5,026 nt of DNA from Candidatus Campbellbacteria bacterium CG10_big_fil_rev_8_21_14_0_10_35_52 (GCA_002778715.1 PFAA01000014.1:1-5026); one strand, 5' to 3'. Shown: positions 1 through 5,004, counted from the first letter of the stretch. Numbers and translations: made by a program. The notes: generated from the sequence alone by a model not told the origin.

Positions 1-27
1 TATGTTGTTTTTTGTTTCCATAGTCAT
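1..27 (-). CDS. possible 5' end of a divergent gene leaving the window (partial)
   Basis: Read on the minus strand, an ATG at 27-25 opens a frame that stays open to the window edge (MTMETKNNI). A second in-frame ATG at 21-19 would give METKNNI. Only seven to nine codons are visible, so no function can be given. The support is context alone: the long non-coding stretch 28-138 with repeats looks like a divergent intergenic region. Nine open codons are easily found by chance, so this is a weak call. Confidence 0.2.
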
Positions 28-36
28 ATACGACTA
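21..36. repeat. 16-bp imperfect palindrome
   Basis: TAGTC (21-25) is matched by its reverse complement GACTA (32-36) around a 6-nt centre. The whole 16 bp is palindromic except for one mismatched pair (positions 26 and 31). It overlaps the possible minus-strand start codons, so it could be an operator or a small hairpin at the head of a divergent transcript. No function is demonstrated. Confidence 0.4.
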
Positions 37-91
37 CGGTAACCTATTTATGAGCTATCCACTCTTTTACGGTAACCTTTTTGATGAGCTA
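35..91. repeat. two-copy direct repeat, 33-bp period
   Basis: Copy 1 (35-57) and copy 2 (68-91) both begin TACGGTAACCT and end ATGAGCTA. They align with 22 identical positions, one mismatch and one single-base insertion. An unrelated spacer of 10 bp separates them, giving a start-to-start period of 33 bp, about three helical turns. Each copy contains the near-palindrome GGTAACC. Placement in an intergenic region and helical phasing suggest a pair of protein-binding sites, but it could also be the remnant of a longer repeat family. The array does not continue on either side, so it is not a CRISPR. Confidence 0.6.
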
Positions 92-121
92 GAACGTGGA
101 TTTTTATATTGTCGCTAAAAT

Positions 122-130
122 TGATATAAT
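122..130 (+). promoter_or_regulatory. extended -10 promoter of the transglycosylase gene
   Basis: TG (122-123), one base, then a perfect TATAAT (125-130) form an extended -10 element. The -35 region at normal spacing (about 102-107, TTTTAT) is poor, which extended -10 promoters tolerate. Transcription would begin near 136-138 and the ATG is at 139, so the mRNA would be leaderless. No Shine-Dalgarno sequence is present. Confidence 0.55.
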
Positions 131-138
131 ATAATTAT

Positions 139-1491
139 ATGGATTTTAAATTTAAGAGAAATAAATCGCTTATTTTTATTTACCCGATTATATTTCTATT
201 TATATTTTTTATAATACTTTATACGCAAATCACATACGCTCAAAGCAGTGTTGAAGCTCGCCGAGCTCAGCTTGAAAGTAATCTTGAAATAATTGAAGAG
301 GAAATAAATACCCAGCAAATACTGCTTCAAAACAAACAAAGAGAAAGGGTCTCATTTGAACGCGATGTGGCAATCCTTGAAGCGCAAATAGAAAAAACGA
401 AACTCTCCATAAAAGCGCGCGATATTTCTATAATCAAAATCAATCAGGATATAAATAAAAAAGAAGAAGTGATAGGCGCGCTCAATGAAAAGTTGGAAAA
501 AGAAAAAGAATCTCTCGGACAACTTATAAGAAAAACAAATAAAATTGATAATGTTTCTTTAGCTGAAATAATACTCGGAAACCAAAATCTTTCGGATTTC
601 TTTGAAGATATTGATACATTTAATTCAATAAAAACAGCTCTCAATAAATCTTTTGAAGAAATAGAAGGAACAAAGGTAAGCACAGAATCACAGAAACGCG
701 CGTTTCAAGATAAAAAATCGGAAGAATTAGAACTTCGCGATATTCAAATATTGCAAAAAAATAAAATAGAAAAACAAGAAAAAGAAAAACAAGCAATAGT
801 TGAAGCGACAAAAGGCGTTGAGGCAGAATACCAAAAACTTATAAAAACAAAAGAAAAAAGCGCGGCGCAAATCAGAAGCGAGCTGTTCGCATTGCGTGGT
901 TCCGCCGCTATACCGTTTGAGCAGGCGCTTGAACTTGCGAATGCCGCGTCCAAAAAAACAAGCGTGAGAACGGCTCTTATATTGGGAGTTATAGCTGAAG
1001 AATCCAATCTTGGTGAAAATATAGGCACAGGAAACTGGAAAGAAGACCTTTATCAATGTTATAAGAATATTGGTTATATCACAAGCGCTGAAAAGCAAAA
1101 AGCGGCATTTTTAAAGATAACTTCCGATCTTGGACTTAATCCGGATACTTTGCCTGTTTCAAAAAGACCATGGTATGGATGCGGCGGAGCGATGGGGCCG
1201 GCGCAGTTTATGCCGACAACATGGGCTCTTTATACAGATAGAATCGCAAAAACCACCGGTCATAATCCGCCAAACCCATGGGACCCGAGTGACGCTTTTA
1301 TGGCATCTGCCATTCTTTTAATGGACAATGGCGCCGACAAAGGCACTCAATATGCCGAACGGCTTGCTGCTTTGCGATATCTTGCCGGTTGGAAAAACGC
1401 GGAAAAACCATCATATTCATTTTATGGAGATGATGTTATAGAATTAGCCGCAAAATATCAAAAACTTATAGACATCTTGCAATCAAGCTAA
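139..1491 (+). CDS. exported coiled-coil protein with lytic transglycosylase domain
   Basis: This 450-residue protein probably cleaves peptidoglycan glycan strands outside the membrane. A basic N-terminus is followed by a hydrophobic segment (residues about 11-29) and a possible signal-peptidase site near TYAQ (32-35). If it is not cleaved, the segment would act as an anchor. Residues about 37-247 are a Glu/Lys-rich coiled coil. This is broken at 139-165 by a module containing SLAEIILGNQNLSDFF, which resembles the hinge region of PcsB, CwlO and EnvC proteins controlled by FtsEX. The C-terminal domain (about 255-450) looks like a lytic transglycosylase. It has the candidate catalytic Glu288 in AEESNLG and the conserved GAMGPAQFMPTTW (350-362), closest in style to the MltB/family 3 group. 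Its only cysteines, Cys307 and Cys348, could form a disulfide. Start choice: the ATG directly follows the extended -10. The transglycosylase class is well supported; FtsEX control is inference. Confidence 0.85.
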   Translation: MDFKFKRNKSLIFIYPIIFLFIFFIILYTQITYAQSSVEARRAQLESNLEIIEEEINTQQILLQNKQRERVSFERDVAILEAQIEKTKLSIKARDISIIKINQDINKKEEVIGALNEKLEKEKESLGQLIRKTNKIDNVSLAEIILGNQNLSDFFEDIDTFNSIKTALNKSFEEIEGTKVSTESQKRAFQDKKSEELELRDIQILQKNKIEKQEKEKQAIVEATKGVEAEYQKLIKTKEKSAAQIRSELFALRGSAAIPFEQALELANAASKKTSVRTALILGVIAEESNLGENIGTGNWKEDLYQCYKNIGYITSAEKQKAAFLKITSDLGLNPDTLPVSKRPWYGCGGAMGPAQFMPTTWALYTDRIAKTTGHNPPNPWDPSDAFMASAILLMDNGADKGTQYAERLAALRYLAGWKNAEKPSYSFYGDDVIELAAKYQKLIDILQSS

Positions 1492-1504
1492 AAGATGATA
1501 TTAT
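1477..1504 (+). promoter_or_regulatory. candidate rpmE promoter
   Basis: TTGCAA (1477-1482) and TATTAT (1499-1504) are 16 bp apart, with TG at 1496-1497 making the -10 an extended type. The -35 lies in the last codons of the upstream gene. A transcript would start near 1511, leaving about 39 nt before the rpmE ATG, with no Shine-Dalgarno sequence. The -10 sits inside a perfect 13-bp odd palindrome (1496-1508, TGATAT-T-ATATCA) that could be an operator. The same two hexamers recur at the rpsB promoter. Confidence 0.5.
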
Positions 1505-1549
1505 ATCAATTCATAGAATAAACACTTGACTGAATTAAAATATTAAAAT

Positions 1550-1768
1550 ATGAAAAAAGAAATACATCCTAAATATTATAAAAACGCCAATATAACCTGC
1601 TCTTGCGGCAACTCTTTTGAAGTCGGTTCTACTGCCGAGAAAATAGAAGTTGAAGTATGCAGCGCTTGTCATCCATTTTATACAGGTTCTGAAAAAATTA
1701 TTGATACCGCTGGCCGTGTTGAAAAATTCAAAGCGCGAATGGCAAAAGCAAAAAAGTTCGCTAAATAA
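1550..1768 (+). CDS. rpmE: 50S ribosomal protein L31 (zinc-binding type)
   Basis: A 72-residue protein of normal length for the family. L31 sits on the large subunit and helps bridge it to the small subunit. The zinc-ligand pattern of the C+ form is intact: Cys17 and Cys19 (CSC), then Cys37 and Cys40 (CSAC). The family signature follows directly, as HPFYTG (41-46) and the later GR near residues 55-56. A basic tail, rich in Lys and Ala, closes the protein. The ATG is preceded by an A/T-only stretch without Shine-Dalgarno. It sits 58 nt after the transglycosylase gene and 169 nt before prfA; an rpmE-prfA pairing is common in bacteria. Confidence 0.95.
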   Translation: MKKEIHPKYYKNANITCSCGNSFEVGSTAEKIEVEVCSACHPFYTGSEKIIDTAGRVEKFKARMAKAKKFAK

Positions 1769-1921
1769 GTTTTTTAAGAATAAATATCTTTCGCGTTCTG
1801 GTAATAATTCGCATATAATTTATAGTAATTTATTGACATAAATTACACAGGATTTTCTAAAACTTACTTCGTTATATGGAATGATTAAAAAACATAAGCC
1901 ATCTTTATAGGTGTATTATTT

Positions 1922-1930
1922 TGTTATAAT
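1922..1930 (+). promoter_or_regulatory. extended -10 promoter of prfA
   Basis: TG (1922-1923), one base, and a perfect TATAAT (1925-1930) form an extended -10. Only 7 nt separate it from the ATG at 1938, so transcription should begin at or next to the start codon. The -35 position (about 1902-1907) is not a good match. The rest of the 1769-1937 gap is A/T-rich. It contains a TTGACA (1833-1838) without a good partner and no gene that I can support. Confidence 0.6.
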
Positions 1931-1937
1931 AATTATT

Positions 1938-2906
1938 ATGGAAAATCAAGAAAAATATAAAAATAATCCAAAAACAGCATATTTTGCCGCGGAATATGAA
2001 CGGCTCTCAAAAGAAGAAGAAAGAATTTTTGAAATGACAAAAGACAAAGAGATGAAAGAGCTCGCTGAAGAAGAATTACAAAATATAAAAGAGCAGAAAA
2101 ACGGAATAATGAAAAAAATTGAAAAAATCACGGCTACTGAAGAGGAAGAAGAAAAGTTTCCAAATGAGCTTATTCTTGAAATCAGAGCCGGCGCCGGTGG
2201 CGACGAGGCCTCTCTTTTCGCTCAAGACATCGCTTTAATGTATGAGAAATACGCTGAGAAAAACGGATGGCAATTTAGGCCTGTTAATAAATCAGAAAAT
2301 GCAATTGGCGGATACAAAGAAGCGTCTTTTGAGATAAGAGGAAAAGATTGTTATAAAAAATTTCGTTACGAAACGGGAGTCCATAGAATTCAGAGGATAC
2401 CTGCGACAGAAAAATTAGGGAGAGTGCACACATCAACCGCTTCTGTCGCAATTCTTCCAATACGGAAAAAGACAAAATTTGAAATTGATATGGCTGATAT
2501 TGAAATGGAATTCTCGCGTTCGGGCGGCGCCGGCGGACAAAATGTGAATAAAGTTGAAACAGCGGTGCGACTTGTTCATAAACCGACAGGTATTGATGTA
2601 AGAAGCACTTCAGAGAGAAGTCAGCAGAAAAACAGAGAAAAAGCGTTGCAAATACTCCAAGCTAAATTAGAAGTTATAAAAAACGAAGAAGAAGCAAAGA
2701 AACTTTCATCTGACAGAAAAGAGCAGATAGGGAATAGCAACAGGTCTGAAAAAATCAGGACATATAATATTTTGCAGGACAGAGTTACAGACCATCGTCT
2801 TAAAAAATCATGGCACAATATTGATAGTATTTTAGGAGGAAATATTGACGACATTTTGGCGGTATTTGAGGAAATAAATTTACTTGGAAATATTGCCTCC
2901 AAGTAA
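1938..2906 (+). CDS. prfA: peptide chain release factor 1 (RF1)
   Basis: RF1 reads UAA and UAG in the ribosomal A site and triggers release of the finished peptide. The 322-residue product carries the tripeptide anticodon PAT at 155-157, inside [14 protein letters not shown], which marks RF1; RF2 would have SPF. The catalytic GGQ is at 199-201, within [11 protein letters not shown], with Asn after the Gln where many RF1s have His. The conserved [11 protein letters not shown] is at 81-91. The family usually runs to about 355-360 residues; the missing part lies in the N-terminal helical domain, so this is a compact form. The frame opens earlier, at 1911, but those codons encode MYYFVIIII and cover the -10 element. 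The ATG at 1938 is therefore the likely start. No prmC, which encodes the methylase of the GGQ glutamine, follows as it often does; rpsB comes next. Confidence 0.95.
   Translation: MENQEKYKNNPKTAYFAAEYERLSKEEERIFEMTKDKEMKELAEEELQNIKEQKNGIMKKIEKITATEEEEEKFPNELILEIRAGAGGDEASLFAQDIALMYEKYAEKNGWQFRPVNKSENAIGGYKEASFEIRGKDCYKKFRYETGVHRIQRIPATEKLGRVHTSTASVAILPIRKKTKFEIDMADIEMEFSRSGGAGGQNVNKVETAVRLVHKPTGIDVRSTSERSQQKNREKALQILQAKLEVIKNEEEAKKLSSDRKEQIGNSNRSEKIRTYNILQDRVTDHRLKKSWHNIDSILGGNIDDILAVFEEINLLGNIASK
2880..2906 (+). repeat. hairpin at the prfA stop codon
   Basis: TTACTTGGA (2880-2888) and TCCAAGTAA (2898-2906) are perfect 9-bp inverted arms around a 9-nt loop. The right arm ends with the prfA stop codon TAA. 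No T-run follows, so it is not a typical intrinsic terminator. It could stabilise the 3' end of the prfA message or slow elongation before the rpsB promoter. Confidence 0.45.
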
Positions 2907-2910
2907 CAAA

Positions 2911-2937
2911 ATAAGACCAATAAGACCAATAAGACAA
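2911..2937 (+). repeat. 9-bp tandem repeat, three units
   Basis: The unit ATAAGACCA occurs at 2911-2919 and 2920-2928. A third copy with one change (ATAAGACAA) is at 2929-2937, and a partial ATA follows. It lies between the prfA stop and the rpsB promoter. Such a short array can arise by replication slippage and may vary in copy number between strains. No coding role is apparent on either strand. Confidence 0.7.
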
Positions 2938-2946
2938 ATATAAAAA

Positions 2947-2975
2947 TTGCAAAAATATATATAATTTGTTATTAT
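2947..2975 (+). promoter_or_regulatory. rpsB promoter
   Basis: This is the best full promoter match in the window: TTGCAA (2947-2952), a 17-bp spacer, and TATTAT (2970-2975) with TG at 2967-2968. Transcription would start about 2982, leaving a leader of only about six bases before the ATG at 2988. That is too short for a Shine-Dalgarno site or for the structured leader through which S2 regulates itself in other bacteria. Confidence 0.6.
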
Positions 2976-2987
2976 CATAGTTATTAT

Positions 2988-3725
2988 ATGGAAACAAAAG
3001 AAGCGAAAAAAAACGAAAAACTTAAAGAAAATACGGGGAATATAGACCGTATGTTTGCTGTCGGCGCGCATTATGGGTATTCCAAGTCGCGCAGGCATCC
3101 ATCAGTAAGTCCTTATATCTTCGGGGTTAAAAATTGGGTAGAAATAATCAATCTGGAAAAAACAGACAATCTTTTGACAGATGCTTTGGAGTTTGTAAAA
3201 AAACTTGGAAGCGAAAATAAAAAAATATTGTTTATTGGCAGTAAAAATGAAGCAAAAAATATAATAAAAGAAATTGCCGAATCAATAAATATGCCGTATG
3301 TTACGAACAGATGGATTGGAGGAACACTTACAAATTTTTCTGAAATCAAGAAAAGAATAAATAGAATGGAAGACCTTTCTTCAAAAAGCGAAAAAGGAGA
3401 ACTTGCGGATAAATATACAAAAAAAGAGCAAGTGATGTTTGATAGAGAAATAGAAAGGTTAAAAAATAATTTTTACGGCATCCGTTCTTTAACTGAAGCG
3501 CCGAGTGCTTTATTTATTGTAGATACAAAAAAAGAGGATACAGCCGTAAGAGAAGCACAACAGCTCAATTTTCCAATTATCGGACTTGTAAATTCCGATA
3601 CTAATATAATAGGAATTGATTATCCGATTGTCGCGAATGACGCGACAAGAGCGAGTATCAAATTTTTTGTTAACGAAATCGCGGAGGCCTACAAGAAAGG
3701 AATGAAAGAAGGAGTAAAAAAATAA
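2988..3725 (+). CDS. rpsB: 30S ribosomal protein S2
   Basis: S2 binds late to the small subunit, on the back between head and body. The 245-residue length is normal. The N-terminal signature is recognisable but altered: GAHYGYSKSRRHPSVSPYIFG (26-46) against the usual GxHFGH form, with Tyr in place of the second His. Strongly conserved segments are VTNRWIGGTLTNF (105-117) and the AP-SALFIVDTKKE region (171-183). A further one is VNSDTNIIGIDYPIVANDAT (201-220), which corresponds to the VDTNxDP...GND motif. A Lys/Glu-rich helical section (about 118-165) is the usual coiled-coil protrusion. The chosen ATG gives about 15 residues of Lys-rich extension before the family's usual start. An internal Met22 is possible, but the promoter lies just upstream of 2988. 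The order rpsB-tsf is conserved in most bacteria. Confidence 0.95.
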   Translation: METKEAKKNEKLKENTGNIDRMFAVGAHYGYSKSRRHPSVSPYIFGVKNWVEIINLEKTDNLLTDALEFVKKLGSENKKILFIGSKNEAKNIIKEIAESINMPYVTNRWIGGTLTNFSEIKKRINRMEDLSSKSEKGELADKYTKKEQVMFDREIERLKNNFYGIRSLTEAPSALFIVDTKKEDTAVREAQQLNFPIIGLVNSDTNIIGIDYPIVANDATRASIKFFVNEIAEAYKKGMKEGVKK

Positions 3726-3729
3726 CGGA

Positions 3730-3749
3730 TAATAAATTTTAATTTATTA
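3730..3749. repeat. A/T-only 20-bp palindrome after rpsB
   Basis: TAATAAATT (3730-3738) and AATTTATTA (3741-3749) are perfect inverted arms around TT, starting 4 nt after the rpsB stop. The hairpin would be weak because it has only A-T pairs, and no T-run follows. It may be a chance product of the A/T bias, a partial attenuator between rpsB and tsf, or a protein-binding site. Confidence 0.35.
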
Positions 3750-3788
3750 AAATAAACAATGCGCAAAAGATTTTATTTGGCGCGCACC

Positions 3789-3797
3789 TGATTTATT
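3789..3797 (+). promoter_or_regulatory. weak extended -10 candidate upstream of tsf
   Basis: TG (3789-3790), one base, then TTTATT (3792-3797) ends 8 nt before the tsf ATG. The spacing matches the leaderless-type promoters of the other genes, but the hexamer is poor and there is no good -35. A stronger-looking pair (TTGGCG 3777-3782, 17 bp, TTTAAT 3800-3805) would start transcription inside the coding region. Read-through from rpsB is the simpler source of tsf mRNA. Confidence 0.25.
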
Positions 3798-3805
3798 GAT
3801 TTAAT

Positions 3806-4390
3806 ATGATAACAATAGAACAAGTAAAAGAACTTCGCGACAAAACAGGAATTTCCGTAATACAATGCAAAAAGGCGCTGGAAGAAGCAAATGGTGATAT
3901 TGAAAAAGCTAAAATAATTTTGCAGAAAAAAAGCGGTGTTATAGCGAATAAAAAAGCAAATCGTGAGCTAAAAGCAGGCGCTGTAAATGCTTATATACAC
4001 AATTCAGGAGATGTCGCGGCAATGGTGCTTCTTTCAAGTGAAACGGATTTTGTCGCAAAAAATGAAGAGTTTGTTAAACTTGCTTATGATATCGCTATGC
4101 ATATCGCGGCTATGAACCCTTCTTTTATCAAAAAAGAAGATATTACGGAAGATGAAATCAATAATGCGAAAGAAGTTTTTATGAAAGAGATTAAAGATAA
4201 GCCGAAAGAAATGAAAGAGAGGATATTGCAAGGCAAAATTGATTCATACTTCAAAGATAAAATATTGCTTGAACAGCCGTTTATAAAGGACTCAAACAGC
4301 GTCATTAGAGATATTATAGAATCAGCCACGCAAAAATTCGGAGAGAGAATTGAAGTGACTGACTTTGCAAGATTTTCAGTCAGAGGATAA
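3806..4390 (+). CDS. tsf: translation elongation factor Ts (EF-Ts), short form
   Basis: EF-Ts is the nucleotide exchange factor that drives GDP off EF-Tu. The 194-residue protein matches the short Thermus-type form rather than the 283-residue E. coli form, so it has a reduced dimerisation/core region. Residues 1-40 are the UBA-like N-terminal domain with LRDKTGISVIQCKKALEEA (10-28). A Gln precedes CKKAL where most bacteria have Asp. The second signature is ETDFVAKNEEF (79-89). Its Asp81-Phe82 correspond to the E. coli Asp80-Phe81 pair that disturbs the Mg site of EF-Tu. The ATG at 3806 gives MITIEQVKELR, the expected distance to the LRxxTG motif. It lies 80 nt after rpsB and 9 nt before the next gene. 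Confidence 0.95.
   Translation: MITIEQVKELRDKTGISVIQCKKALEEANGDIEKAKIILQKKSGVIANKKANRELKAGAVNAYIHNSGDVAAMVLLSSETDFVAKNEEFVKLAYDIAMHIAAMNPSFIKKEDITEDEINNAKEVFMKEIKDKPKEMKERILQGKIDSYFKDKILLEQPFIKDSNSVIRDIIESATQKFGERIEVTDFARFSVRG
4382..4387 (+). promoter_or_regulatory. possible Shine-Dalgarno for the gene after tsf
   Basis: AGAGGA lies in the last codons of tsf, 12 nt before the ATG at 4400. It is the only purine-rich SD-like site found directly ahead of a gene here, and it belongs to the one gene that must be translated from inside a message. The spacing is a little long and the bases also encode the end of EF-Ts, so chance is possible. Confidence 0.3.
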
Positions 4391-4399
4391 ATTTAAATT

Positions 4400-4777
4400 A
4401 TGATAGCGATATTTCTATTTGTGTTTTCGTTCTTTGCGATTATAGGAATGATTTCAATCAAAGATTGGGAGATTAAAGCGGGCAAAACTATATTCGCGAA
4501 AATAAGATTTAAAGCCGATATTTTTATCGCGAAATATTTAATTATATTAAAAAGTTATACGCAAGCAAACAGCGGCAGATATTTTTCAAAAGAGATAATT
4601 CATTACTCCGCTTATTATATCAGCCATATCGCTTTGTCTTGCGCGCGGCTCGCGGAACGCAAACTTATAAAAATCATCAATTTCATAAAAGGAAGAGGTA
4701 TAATTAAAAAGAAAGGACAAGTATCTTCTTATCTAAAAGATGTGGCAGATTTTGACAGATATTCAGATAAGAAATAA
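4400..4777 (+). CDS. small membrane-anchored protein of unknown function
   Basis: I do not recognise this 125-residue protein. It begins with one hydrophobic segment (residues about 2-20, rich in Phe and Ile). A basic, mostly helical region follows, with many Lys/Arg and several Tyr/His (62-77). The lack of charge before the membrane segment and the Lys-rich stretch after it suggest a single-pass protein with its C-terminus in the cytoplasm. The last 30 residues contain KGRGIIKKKGQVSSYL (97-112). A single cysteine is at position 81. The ATG lies 9 nt after the tsf stop, and the tRNA gene starts 6 nt after its own stop, so it is very likely cotranscribed with tsf. Codon use and A/T content resemble the neighbours, which favours a real gene. 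A link to translation is suggested only by position. Confidence 0.75.
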   Translation: MIAIFLFVFSFFAIIGMISIKDWEIKAGKTIFAKIRFKADIFIAKYLIILKSYTQANSGRYFSKEIIHYSAYYISHIALSCARLAERKLIKIINFIKGRGIIKKKGQVSSYLKDVADFDRYSDKK

Positions 4778-4783
4778 ATTATT

Positions 4784-4856
4784 GCCGGTGTAGCTCAGTT
4801 GGTAGAGCAACGGTTTTGTAAACCGTAGGTCGTCGGTTCAAGCCCGACCACCGGCT
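4784..4856 (+). tRNA. trnT: tRNA-Thr (anticodon UGU, reads ACA)
   Basis: A full cloverleaf folds. The acceptor stem GCCGGTG (4784-4790) pairs perfectly with CACCGGC (4849-4855). The D stem is GCTC (4793-4796) with GAGC (4805-4808). The anticodon stem ACGGT (4810-4814) pairs with ACCGT (4822-4826) around the loop TTTGTAA, placing TGT at 4817-4819. The variable loop is 5 nt, and the T stem GTCGG/CCGAC encloses TTCAAGC. The discriminator base is T4856 and the 3' CCA is not encoded (CAA follows), so it must be added enzymatically. No intron is present. With the preceding stop only 6 nt upstream, it is probably processed from the tsf transcript. Confidence 0.97.
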
Positions 4857-4894
4857 CAAGAATCCGAGTTTCAGACAAAAGACCAACTTTTTGA

Positions 4895-4917
4895 TGGGAC
4901 GCGCGAAGCGCGTCCCA
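4895..4917. repeat. GC-rich perfect hairpin after the tRNA
   Basis: TGGGACGCGC (4895-4904) and GCGCGTCCCA (4908-4917) are perfect 10-bp arms around a GAA loop. This is the strongest stem in the window and is far more G+C-rich than its surroundings. A run of five T precedes it (4888-4892) rather than following it, and no T-run follows on either strand, so a standard intrinsic terminator is not supported. It could still end or protect the tRNA transcript, or be a REP-like palindrome. The stretch 4857-5026 holds no supportable gene. Confidence 0.6.
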
Positions 4918-4922
4918 CCTTC

Positions 4923-4939
4923 TGGCTTTGAAAAAGCCG
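4923..4939 (+). repeat. second hairpin after the tRNA
   Basis: GGCTTT (4924-4929) and AAAGCC (4933-4938) pair around a GAA loop, extended by a T-G wobble at 4923/4939. It follows the preceding hairpin by 5 nt and has the same GAA loop. No clear T-run follows. Together the two stems could act as a barrier to 3' decay. Confidence 0.4.
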
Positions 4940-5004
4940 TTAAGTTCTGTTCTTGTGTCTCTATTGTACCAAGCTCGCACTTATTTTCAAAACAAATGAT
5001 GTCG

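Noticed and set aside
57..105. ATCCAC (57-62) and GTGGAT (96-101) followed by T's as an intrinsic terminator
   Set aside because: The 33-nt loop is long and the stem is short and A/T-interrupted; no plus-strand gene is seen to end before it.
727..1098. Minus-strand frames of 94-123 codons opposite the transglycosylase gene
   Set aside because: They are Phe/Ser-rich shadows of the Lys/Glu-rich coiled coil, with no recognisable domain and with a strong gene on the other strand.
1130..1321. Plus-strand 63-codon frame inside the transglycosylase gene
   Set aside because: It is an out-of-frame shadow of the conserved catalytic domain, without its own start signals or family features.
1473..1497. 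Inverted repeat CATCTT/AAGATG as a terminator of the transglycosylase gene
   Set aside because: The arms are only 6 bp with a 13-nt loop and no T-run follows.
1650..1841. 63-codon frame overlapping rpmE and the following gap
   Set aside because: It overlaps the zinc-motif part of L31 in another frame and has no recognisable content.
1833..1861. TTGACA (1833-1838) with TCTAAA (1856-1861) as a second prfA promoter
   Set aside because: The -35 is perfect and the spacing is 17 bp, but the -10 is poor; the TGTTATAAT element nearer the gene is a better candidate.
1911..1937. Upstream ATG adding nine residues to RF1
   Set aside because: The added codons (MYYFVIIII) are hydrophobic, unlike an RF1 N-terminus, and they overlap the extended -10 element.
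4752..4780. TTGACA (4752-4757) with TAAATT (4775-4780) as a tRNA promoter
   Set aside because: Transcription would begin about 4787, inside the tRNA, so it cannot make the full acceptor stem.
4795..4980. Minus-strand reading frame of 61 codons across the tRNA
   Set aside because: It runs antisense through tRNA-Thr and both hairpins. Its GLEPTTYGLQ-type C-terminus is the well-known artefact of translating a tRNA gene backwards.
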